DNA of 64,000 nucleotides from Alphaproteobacteria bacterium. Its GTDB lineage: Bacteria; Pseudomonadota; Alphaproteobacteria; UBA8366. Where the stretch lies: contig JAJFJD010000001.1 in NCBI GenBank assembly GCA_021774335.1, positions 310,001 to 374,000 on the forward strand, in the 5' to 3' direction. The translations under genes and the position numbers were made by a program. Below, in pieces: positions 24,865 through 32,537 of this stretch (positions are counted from its first letter, which is position 1; each line of letters opens with the position of its first letter). Below the pieces are notes generated by a model. The model was not told the DNA's origin, did no database searches, and saw only the letters and a program-made list of their open reading frames with translations.

Positions 24865-26067
24865 CTATTCCGCCGCCAATTTGCTGTCATAGGCTGCGAC
24901 CGTGCCGTCCGCGCAGAGAGCGTCGACTTCGGCCTCGCCCATCCCCATCTCGGCAAGAATCTCGCGGCTGTGCTGGCCGATATGCGGCGAGTGCGACCGC
25001 GGATTGTCCGTCGCGGCCGCCGGCACACCGGCGATGTTGCCCATTGGCACCATGCCGACCGCGTCATGGTCGATCCAACGGACAGCATCGACCGCCTTTA
25101 CCTGAGCCTCCTCGAACAGATTGCCGTAGTCGTTGACCGGCGCATTCAGGATTTCGATCTCGCTAAGCGCATCAACCCATTCCGCCGTCGTCCGCGTCGA
25201 GATCGCGTCCTGCACGATCGTCAACAGATCTTCGCGGTTGGCGACCCGCGAGCGCGCGTCCGCATAGCGCGGATCGTCGATCAACTCCTCACGGCCCAGC
25301 AGTCGGCACAATGCCTGAAAATGCGGATCGCGGCGTGCGTTAACGCAAACATGGCCGTCCTTGCTTTGAAAGGTGCCGACTGGCGCGCCGATCGGTTCCG
25401 CGACCGGGCCTTCCAATTGGAATTCCACCATCTTGACGTCCTGGAAGCTCAACGCGGATTCCAGCAGGCTGGTGCGGATATGCTTGCCGCCGCCCTTCGT
25501 CGCCCGCCGGTACAGCGCGCTGGATACCGCCTGGAAGGAATAGAGGCCGGTAATCACATCGATCGCATAGTAGTTGATGCGTTGCGGCGTTCCCTCACCA
25601 TCCCGGTTGATCGACATAAACCCGGTGAATGCCTGCATGACGGAATCGGTGGCTGGCAGTTTCGCCTTTGGGCCGGTCGGGCCGAAGCCGGTCAGGGAAA
25701 GATAGACGACGTCCGGATTGCCCGCGCGGACGGACTCATAGTCGAGGTCGAATTTCTCGATGACGCCGGGGCGATAATTCTGCAGGACCACATCCGCCTC
25801 CGCGGCGAGACGTTTGGCGATCTCATTCCCCATCGGCTTTTTGAGATCCAGCCCAATGCTGCGCTTGCCGCGGCACAGGATCACCGAACTCGCGCTTTGG
25901 TCACCATAGGGTTTGCCCATCGCACGGCTCCAGTCGCCCGGCGCATGCGGTTCCATCTTGATGACATCAGCGCCGTTCAACGCCAGCAGCATCCCGCAAT
26001 ACGGCGCCGCCACGCCCTGCGACATGTCGAATACCTTGAGCCCTTCGAAGGCAAGTTCGTCCGCCAT
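24865..26067 (-). CDS. CaiB/BaiF family CoA-transferase (first of pair)
   Basis: A 400-residue class III CoA-transferase, transcribed first in the two-gene operon. It shares LKVFDMSQGVAAPYCG, RGKRSIGLDLKKP and QNYRPGVIEKFDLDYESV with its partner, and the catalytic Asp is expected in YAIDVITGLYSFQAV near residue 170. Two adjacent paralogues transcribed together are compatible with a heteromeric transferase, as in 2-hydroxyacid and benzylsuccinate systems, but that is inference. Upstream and divergent is a PhyH-type dioxygenase. Confidence 0.88.
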   Translation of the reverse strand: MADELAFEGLKVFDMSQGVAAPYCGMLLALNGADVIKMEPHAPGDWSRAMGKPYGDQSASSVILCRGKRSIGLDLKKPMGNEIAKRLAAEADVVLQNYRPGVIEKFDLDYESVRAGNPDVVYLSLTGFGPTGPKAKLPATDSVMQAFTGFMSINRDGEGTPQRINYYAIDVITGLYSFQAVSSALYRRATKGGGKHIRTSLLESALSFQDVKMVEFQLEGPVAEPIGAPVGTFQSKDGHVCVNARRDPHFQALCRLLGREELIDDPRYADARSRVANREDLLTIVQDAISTRTTAEWVDALSEIEILNAPVNDYGNLFEEAQVKAVDAVRWIDHDAVGMVPMGNIAGVPAAATDNPRSHSPHIGQHSREILAEMGMGEAEVDALCADGTVAAYDSKLAAE

Positions 26068-26257
26068 TCCTGACCATCCTCCAGAATAAGATGTAACCGC
26101 TATGGGCCGATGCCCGGCCGGGCTTAGCTCAAAAACTCCGGGATTCCCGCGACACTGTCAAATCCACCCCCCGGGTGCGACACCTTCGCCCGGCCCCTCG
26201 CCCGCGGTACCGTAAGCCTGTATGATACCGTCACAATATCGATGCAGGAGAAGAGAC

Positions 26258-27172
26258 ATGGCGGCGAAACTTTCCCAGGAACAGGTCGATACGTATTTCG
26301 AACAAGGATACATCGTGATCCCCAACGCGGTCGCGCCAGCGCGTATCGCCGAAATCAAGGCAGAGGTCGACCGGATGGTTGCGGACGCCGTCAATCTCAC
26401 CGAAAGCAACGACGTCCTGGACCTCGACCCAGCCCATACGCCGGAAGCGCCGCGGGTGCGCCGCATCAAGTCGCCCCATATGAACTCCGACTTCTTCCAC
26501 GCCCATGCCGCGGAACCGCTGATAATGGACATCCTCGACCCTATTCTCGGACCGAGCGGCATCCGAACGCACAACACCAAGGTGAACATGAAATCCGCCG
26601 GCCATGGCGAATCGGTCGAATGGCATCAGGATTGGGCTTTCTATCCGCACACCAACGACGACGTGCTCGCCGTCGGCATTTACCTTGAAGACTGCACGGA
26701 AGAGAACGGCCCCATGCTGGTCCTGCCGGGGACCCACAAAGGCCCGACCTACGACCACCATTCACACGGGTATTTCTGCGGAGCGATGGACCCGGACGCC
26801 TGCGATCTCGACTTCTCCGCCGCGGTGCCGTTGACCGGCCCGGCAGGCACGCTGACCGTCCATCACGCCCGATTGGTCCACGGATCGGCCTTCAATCGAT
26901 CCGACCGGCCGCGCACCTTCCTCCTGCAGGCCTACGCCGCGGCCGACGCTTGGCCAATCGCGGACATGAAGGGCAGCCTGGAGGATTTCAACAACCGAAT
27001 CGTCCGCGGCGAGCCGACCCTGACACCGCGGGTCGTGCCCGCGCCGGTCCGTATCCCGCTACCGTACCAGCCCGACGCCGGGCCAGGATCGATCTACGAC
27101 AACCAGAGCATCCTGCAGAACCGCTACTTCGGCGGCGAAGCGAAGGCCGCACCGCAGCCGGCCCACGTCTAG
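26258..27172 (+). CDS. Phytanoyl-CoA dioxygenase family protein
   Basis: A 304-residue PhyH-type Fe(II)/2-oxoglutarate dioxygenase. The facial triad is visible as HQD in EWHQDWAFYPH (about residues 125-135) and the distal His in HHARLVHGSAFNRSDRPR near residue 210, whose Arg would bind 2-oxoglutarate. AGGAG with a 7-nt spacer fixes the ATG at 26258. The family hydroxylates acyl-CoAs, alkaloids or small osmolyte-like molecules. A crotonase-like gene follows 9 nt later, and CoA-transferases lie divergently upstream, which favours an acyl-CoA or organic acid substrate. Confidence 0.87.
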   Translation: MAAKLSQEQVDTYFEQGYIVIPNAVAPARIAEIKAEVDRMVADAVNLTESNDVLDLDPAHTPEAPRVRRIKSPHMNSDFFHAHAAEPLIMDILDPILGPSGIRTHNTKVNMKSAGHGESVEWHQDWAFYPHTNDDVLAVGIYLEDCTEENGPMLVLPGTHKGPTYDHHSHGYFCGAMDPDACDLDFSAAVPLTGPAGTLTVHHARLVHGSAFNRSDRPRTFLLQAYAAADAWPIADMKGSLEDFNNRIVRGEPTLTPRVVPAPVRIPLPYQPDAGPGSIYDNQSILQNRYFGGEAKAAPQPAHV

Positions 27173-27181
27173 GCCGGGAGC

Positions 27182-27916
27182 ATGGCGGTCGTTGCCGTAA
27201 GTTCTGAAGGCGAGGGCGTGGTTCGGATCACCTTGAACCGGCCTGAAAAGGCGAATGCCCTGAACGAAGCGATGGTCGACGCGCTTACCGATGCCATAGC
27301 GCAGGCCGAAGGCGGGGATACCCGGCTGTTGATCCTCGATGCCGCGGGAAAACATTTTTGCGCGGGTTTCGATCTCAGCGATATCGCGGAGCGCAGCGAC
27401 GGCGATCTCGTGCTGCGCTTCATCCGGATCGAAACCCTGTTGCAGAAACTCTACTCCCTGCCTTTCCCGACACTCGCGTTGGCAAAGGGTCGCGCAATGG
27501 GCGCCGGCGCCGATGTATTTTGCGCCAGTAGCCAGCGGATCGCCGCGCCCGGAACCACCTTCCGGATGCCCGGCCTGGCGTTCGGGATCGTTCTTGGAAC
27601 CCGGCGGCTGGCCTCGCGAATCGGCGTCGATACCGCGCGAGCAATCCAGAACGAAACCCGCGCATTTGACGCTGACGAAGCCAAGGACATCGGCTTCGCC
27701 ACCCGGCTGGCCGCCGAGGACGAGTGGCCCGCGATCATCGATGAAGCAAGCGCCGCCGCCCAGACACTTCAAGCGGACGCAACCCGCGCGCTGTTCAACG
27801 CCACGGCCCAGGATACCCGTGCCGAGGACATGACAGACCTGGTCCTCTCCGCCGCCAAGCCCGGCCTGAAGGATCGTATCCAGCGCTATATCGCAGCGAT
27901 GCAGCGCGCCCGCTGA
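27182..27916 (+). CDS. Enoyl-CoA hydratase/isomerase (crotonase) family protein
   Basis: A 244-residue crotonase-fold protein. GKHFCAGFDLSDIAE near residue 56 is the first oxyanion-hole and CoA segment, and GRAMGAGADVFCAS near residue 102 the second. Where enoyl-CoA hydratase has two catalytic glutamates, this protein shows Asp (GAGAD) and Gly (RMPGLAFG), so ordinary hydration is doubtful. It is probably co-transcribed with the PhyH-type gene 9 nt upstream. Other crotonase reactions (isomerase, hydrolase, decarboxylase) remain possible. Confidence 0.83.
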   Translation: MAVVAVSSEGEGVVRITLNRPEKANALNEAMVDALTDAIAQAEGGDTRLLILDAAGKHFCAGFDLSDIAERSDGDLVLRFIRIETLLQKLYSLPFPTLALAKGRAMGAGADVFCASSQRIAAPGTTFRMPGLAFGIVLGTRRLASRIGVDTARAIQNETRAFDADEAKDIGFATRLAAEDEWPAIIDEASAAAQTLQADATRALFNATAQDTRAEDMTDLVLSAAKPGLKDRIQRYIAAMQRAR

Positions 27917-27917
27917 C

Positions 27918-27944
27918 CGGACCGGTACGATAAAGACCGGTCCG
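27918..27944 (+). terminator. Hairpin directly after the crotonase gene
   Basis: CGGACCGGT (27918-27926) and ACCGGTCCG (27936-27944) form a perfect 9-bp stem with a 9-nt loop, starting one nucleotide after the stop codon. There is no T-run, so it may act as an mRNA 3' stabiliser or a weak terminator. A second small hairpin, CCCC-GAAT-GGGG, lies at 27963-27974. Confidence 0.45.
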
Positions 27945-28062
27945 AAATGACGCATCGGATACCCCCGAATGGGGCATAAGGACTATCCTTTCGAGGGATT
28001 CGGCTTAGCCGCTCTCAAGACGGTACTATCGTCCTGGATACGGTATGGACGAAGGAAGCCCG

Positions 28063-29814
28063 ATGAGCGAGCCACAGAAAATGACAGCCTTCGCGCAAGC
28101 GTCCGAGGCTGCCAAAAACGGACGGCTGGACGAAGCTGAAACGCTGCTGGCGCCCGTGCTCGTCGAATCGCCGAAGGATGCCAAGGCGCAGAATCTCAGT
28201 TTCGCGATCGCGATGCAGCGCCAAGACTTCGCGCTTGCCCGGAAGCGCGCAGAGGCGGCGTTAGCCCTCATGCCGGACGACCCCAGCACGCTCAGCAATC
28301 TCGGCGCGGCCCTGATCCAAGGCAACGACCATGCAACCGCGATGTCACATTTGACCGCAGCGGTCGAAGCGGACCCGAACCATTTCTTCGCGCGGCGGAA
28401 CCGAGGCATGTTGAATGCCGCGCTCGGCCGGCACGCCGAAGCCGTCGAGGATATCAAGGTCGCGGTGGCTGTCCAGCCGAACCGCGGCGACATCCGGATG
28501 GCGCTCGCCGATGCCCTCACCGAATCCGGACAACTCGACGAAGCCACCGCGGTGATCCAGGAAGCCGCAAAGCTCAACATCGGATCGCAAGTTGAGCGGA
28601 CGTTTTTCTGGGGCCGGCTGATGTTTCGCATGAACCGCTTTCCGGAAGCTCGGCAAGCGTTCTCCGCCGTCCTATCGGCGGACGCGAGCGAGATGAAACA
28701 CTATCGGGCCCTGGCGGCCGCGAGTTTCCACTGCGGCGACCCCCTCCATGCCGAGAAGGTCACCGCGGGCGCCTACCGAAAATTCCCAAGCTTCGAGCGC
28801 GGTAGCGGCGCCTCCGATTTCCGGGTTCTGGTGCTCGAGCCGATGGGCCTGGATTTCTTTAGCGATATCGGCCGCCACCCGGTCAATTACATCACGGGAA
28901 ATTTTCCGGCATTTCTGCCGATCGAGCGGATCACATACACCCATGCCGTCGCGGATACCGGCTGCGATCTGAACGATGCACTGGACATGAGCCAGTACGA
29001 TGTCGCCATCAACAACCGGCCGGTCTTCGAGCGGATCGAAGCGCGCAGGCACGCCGAAGAGTACGAGAATTGGGTGTCGGAACTGCCGATGCCTGTCGTG
29101 AACACACCGGCGGCGGTGAGCATGATGACGCGGGACGCGAACGCCAAACGGTTTGCCGACGCAGAAAAATTTGTCTTCCCGCGCACGATCGGCGTCGCGC
29201 ATGCAACGGACATCGATACCACCCGAGACCACATCCTGGCCCATACGCGCTTCCCGATTATCCTGCGCCCGCGCCACACGCATGTCGGTCACGGCGTTAT
29301 GCTGATCAACGACGAAGACGGCTTGCGTGAGATTCTCCGGCAGAACCCCTTTTCTAAATTTTACGCGATCGACTACCACGACTGTGCATCACAGGACGAG
29401 ATGTTCCGGCGCTATCGGCTGGCCTGCGTGGGCGGGCGACTTGTTCCCGAGGGAATGCGCGCCGATTTCAAATGGAATGTCCATAGCTGGGACCACGGAC
29501 CCGAGAAATGGTCCGAATTGGGTCTCGACGAAGAGGAAAAAGCATTCTGGGAAAATCCGGCGAAAGTGCTCGGCGCGCCGCCCGAAGAATTCTTCCGCGA
29601 CATCGTCGACGTCACGGAGTTGGATGTATACGGCATCGATTTCGGGTTCCGAAAAAAGGACGGCCGGGTGATCGTGTACGAAGTCAACAGCGCGATGGCC
29701 ATTGCCAATGGCGGCGATCTGGTGAAGTTCCCCTACCGAATTCCACAGTGCGACCATATCAAGGGCCTGATCACCGACTTGTTGTTTGAGAAAGCGGGTA
29801 AGACCGCGGCATGA
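28063..29814 (+). CDS. TPR protein with C-terminal ATP-grasp-like domain, copy 1
   Basis: A 583-residue protein. Residues 5-250 are tetratricopeptide-like helices (for example DEAETLLAPVLVESPKDA and RKRAEAALALMPDDP). Residues about 253-575 resemble an ATP-grasp ligase: a pre-grasp strand FRVLVLEPMG, VVNTPAAVSMMTRDANAKRF as in RimK-type enzymes, the ATP-lysine region as FPIILRPRHTHVGHGVML near 397 (Arg rather than Lys), and putative metal ligands Asp526, Glu540 and Asn542 in GIDFGF and YEVNSAM. The start at 28063 has AGGAAG before it and matches the paralogue's MSEP start. It overlaps that paralogue by 4 nt. Substrate and product are unknown. Confidence 0.75.
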   Translation: MSEPQKMTAFAQASEAAKNGRLDEAETLLAPVLVESPKDAKAQNLSFAIAMQRQDFALARKRAEAALALMPDDPSTLSNLGAALIQGNDHATAMSHLTAAVEADPNHFFARRNRGMLNAALGRHAEAVEDIKVAVAVQPNRGDIRMALADALTESGQLDEATAVIQEAAKLNIGSQVERTFFWGRLMFRMNRFPEARQAFSAVLSADASEMKHYRALAAASFHCGDPLHAEKVTAGAYRKFPSFERGSGASDFRVLVLEPMGLDFFSDIGRHPVNYITGNFPAFLPIERITYTHAVADTGCDLNDALDMSQYDVAINNRPVFERIEARRHAEEYENWVSELPMPVVNTPAAVSMMTRDANAKRFADAEKFVFPRTIGVAHATDIDTTRDHILAHTRFPIILRPRHTHVGHGVMLINDEDGLREILRQNPFSKFYAIDYHDCASQDEMFRRYRLACVGGRLVPEGMRADFKWNVHSWDHGPEKWSELGLDEEEKAFWENPAKVLGAPPEEFFRDIVDVTELDVYGIDFGFRKKDGRVIVYEVNSAMAIANGGDLVKFPYRIPQCDHIKGLITDLLFEKAGKTAA

Positions 29815-31571
29815 GTGAACCGACCGGAATGAGCGCCTTGGCGAAGGTTAGAGAGGCGGCGCAGAACAGACGGTTCGGCGAGGCCGAAACGCTGTTGTCC
29901 GCTATCCTCGTCGAGACGCCGAAGGACGCGGAGGCGCATATTCTCAGCTTCGCAATTGCCATGCAGCGCCAGGATTTTGCGGTCGCCCGTAAACGCGCGG
30001 AAGCCGCGCTGGCACTCTTACCGGACAATCCAATCTTTCTCAGCAATCTCGCCGCGGCCATGATGCAGAGCGGGGAACACGAGATTGCGATGCATCATCT
30101 CGATGCCGCGATTGAGATCTCACCCGACCATTTCACGGCCCGGCGCAACCGGGGGATGCTTTATACCGCACTCGGCCGTTACACTGATGCCGCCAACGAC
30201 TTGAAGGTTGCGGTACAAACCGAGCCCAATCGGGGCGACGCCCAGATGGCATACGCCGACGCCTTGATCGAGTCCCGCCAGTTCGAAGACGCCATCGCAG
30301 TCATCCGCGAAGCGGCTAGGCTCAACATCGGGCCGCCAGTTGAACGAACATACCTGTGGGGGCGATTGATGTTCCGCATGGGGCGGTTCAGGGACGCCCG
30401 CCAAGCTTTCTCGACGGTCTTGTCGGCGGACCCGAACCGGATGAAACATTACCAAGCCTTCGCGGCGGCGAACTATCACAATGGCGATACGATCGATGCC
30501 GAACGGATTACCCGCGCCGCGATCGAGAAATTCCCGAGCCAGACGCGCAGCACCGGCACCCCGGCATTGCGGGTACTGGTCCTCGAAGCCCTCGGGGAAG
30601 ATTCCTTCACCAATATCGACCGCCATCCCGTCGCTTACGCACAGGGCAATTTCCCCGCCTCCTTCCCAGCGGACCGTCTTTCGTTCACCTATGTCCTGGC
30701 CGACAACATCGAAAACCTCGGCGACGTGCTGGACATGTCCGAGTTCGACATCGCACTCAACAACCGGCCGGTCTTCGAACGCATCGACGCGCGCGGCCAT
30801 GCCGAGCGGGTCGACCGCATGGCGGCCGCCCTGCCGATACCGCTGGTCAACACGCCGGCAGCGGTGAAGCAGACGACCCGTGAGAGCAACGCGCAGCGAT
30901 TTGCCAGGGCCGAACGATTTATCTTCCCGAGCACGATCCGCATCGCACACGAGGCAGACGTCACCGCGACCCGCGACCGTATCCTTTCAGAGATGGAGTT
31001 CCCGGTCATTCTGCGGCCCTTGCATACGAATTCCGGTCATGGCGTAACGCTTGTGCAGAATGAAGCCGACCTCTCGGAGATTCTTCGCAATCATCCCTTC
31101 GCCGATTTCTATGCGATCGCCTATTATGATTGCCAATCCGAAGATGGATATTTTCGCCGCTATCGGTGCGCCAGCATTGGAGACAAGATGCTTTCCTGCG
31201 GTCTACATGTCGGATCGGGTTGGAATGTCCACGGCGAGGATCGCGGAACGCTTGATTGGTCCGGGCTCGGCTTCGACAAGGAGGAGATTGCCTTTTACGA
31301 AGACCCCTCGGCGATGCTCGACAGCCCCCCCGAAGACTTCTTCCGGGAGATTACAGACGCTATCGATCTGGACATATACGGGTTCGATTTCGGCTATCGC
31401 CGTGACGGTGGGGTCATCGTTTTCGAGGTCAATTCCGCCATGGGACTATCCCTCGCAGGGAACCCATCGAGCGACGCATATCGCGAGCGCTATAAGGCCG
31501 AGTTGGTAAACAACATCGAGACCTATCTGTTCGACCGCGCCGGAATATCACCGCCCGCAGACCGACGCTGA
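29811..31571 (+). CDS. TPR protein with C-terminal ATP-grasp-like domain, copy 2
   Basis: A 586-residue paralogue of the preceding gene over its full length; the ATG at 29811 overlaps the previous stop (ATGA), so translation is coupled. The N-terminal TPR half is highly similar to copy 1. The C-terminal half keeps the same landmarks: LVLEALGEDSFTNIDRHPV, LVNTPAAVKQTTRESNAQRF, FPVILRPLHTNSGHGVTL near 397, and the metal-site pattern Asp526, Glu539, Asn541 in GFDFGY and FEVNSAMG. Conservation of these residues in both copies argues that both are active. Divergence elsewhere suggests different substrates or a heterodimer. Function not assigned. Confidence 0.75.
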   Translation: MSEPTGMSALAKVREAAQNRRFGEAETLLSAILVETPKDAEAHILSFAIAMQRQDFAVARKRAEAALALLPDNPIFLSNLAAAMMQSGEHEIAMHHLDAAIEISPDHFTARRNRGMLYTALGRYTDAANDLKVAVQTEPNRGDAQMAYADALIESRQFEDAIAVIREAARLNIGPPVERTYLWGRLMFRMGRFRDARQAFSTVLSADPNRMKHYQAFAAANYHNGDTIDAERITRAAIEKFPSQTRSTGTPALRVLVLEALGEDSFTNIDRHPVAYAQGNFPASFPADRLSFTYVLADNIENLGDVLDMSEFDIALNNRPVFERIDARGHAERVDRMAAALPIPLVNTPAAVKQTTRESNAQRFARAERFIFPSTIRIAHEADVTATRDRILSEMEFPVILRPLHTNSGHGVTLVQNEADLSEILRNHPFADFYAIAYYDCQSEDGYFRRYRCASIGDKMLSCGLHVGSGWNVHGEDRGTLDWSGLGFDKEEIAFYEDPSAMLDSPPEDFFREITDAIDLDIYGFDFGYRRDGGVIVFEVNSAMGLSLAGNPSSDAYRERYKAELVNNIETYLFDRAGISPPADRR

Positions 31572-31610
31572 TACTATGGACCAGCCGGCCTAACAGTTCC
31601 GGGACACGCC

Positions 31611-32252
31611 ATGCGCCGCATTACACTGATCAATCCCAACACCAATTCGGAGACGACGCGGCTGATGGCGGACATCGCCCAGGCCGCGGCGCCATCCGGG
31701 TTTTCCGTCACTGGTGCCACCGTCGCGGAAGGGCCGTCGCTGATTGTCGACGAGACCGGCTTGGAGACCGCCGCCGGAGCGGTCGCCGCGCTGTTGGAAA
31801 CGATCGAAGACAATGCTGACGGCTACATCATTTCAGCCTTCGGTGATCCGGGTCTCGCCGCCGCGCGACGAAATCTACAGGTCCCGGTAACGGGCATCGC
31901 CGAAGCCGGCATGACCGAAGCCGCCGCCGGCGGACGGCGGTTCGGCGTCGCCACCACGCTGCCCGGGCTGGAATCCGCCATCCGCCACCGTGCCGAGGAA
32001 TACGGTTTCGCGGCGCAATTCGTTTCGACCCGCCTTACCGAAGGCGATGCGTCATACAATATGGCCGACCCGGCCCGACTGGCCGACGCGCTCGAGGGCG
32101 CCATTCAACGCTGCCTGGACGACGGGGCGGAAGCGGTGGTGATCGGCGGCGGCCCGCTCGCCCAAGCCGCCAAGGCGCTGGCGCCACGGGTGCCGATACC
32201 GCTGATCGAGCCGGTCCCCGCCGCCGTTCGCGCGATGGTGCGCGCCGTTTGA
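31611..32252 (+). CDS. Asp/Glu/hydantoin racemase family protein lacking the usual catalytic cysteines
   Basis: A 213-residue protein that opens with RRITLINPNTNSETT and contains PVTGIAEAGMTEA and RRFGVATT, all typical of hydantoin-racemase-like members of the Asp/Glu racemase superfamily. In characterised racemases two cysteines act as acid and base, one in a CFxDPG strand and one in an LGC strand. Here those positions read SAFGDPG and VIGGGP, and the only Cys in the protein (QRCLDD) is elsewhere. It may therefore catalyse a different reaction or none. It starts 39 nt after the second TPR/ATP-grasp gene and could be in the same transcript. Confidence 0.75.
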   Translation: MRRITLINPNTNSETTRLMADIAQAAAPSGFSVTGATVAEGPSLIVDETGLETAAGAVAALLETIEDNADGYIISAFGDPGLAAARRNLQVPVTGIAEAGMTEAAAGGRRFGVATTLPGLESAIRHRAEEYGFAAQFVSTRLTEGDASYNMADPARLADALEGAIQRCLDDGAEAVVIGGGPLAQAAKALAPRVPIPLIEPVPAAVRAMVRAV

Positions 32253-32537
32253 CGGACGGCACCCGGTAATTGTCACCGGCAAACGGCCAAAATAGGGGCG
32301 ACTCCGGCACCTCAATCAATTGAAATAAAATAGTTTTCAAAAATCTTGCCGTCAAATTGGGCAGTTAACGGTAATTTTAAATTTTCCACTGCAAGATGAA
32401 TTTTCTTAAGTGCCATCAGCCAAAAGGATATGACCGACCGTTCATCCTGACCCGACTACGTGAAGAGTCGGTTTTTGGGGGCGCTCCAGGTTTCAGGGGG
32501 TGTCGAACCGCTCCAATCTGGTCGGAATTTCATCGTC
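32253..32537. other. Intergenic region before the sensor kinase
   Basis: This 285-nt stretch becomes AT-rich from about 32320 (TTTTAAATTTT-like words). An upstream in-frame GTG at 32460 would extend the kinase by 26 residues. No RNA gene, strong promoter or terminator is recognised. Confidence 0.35.
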
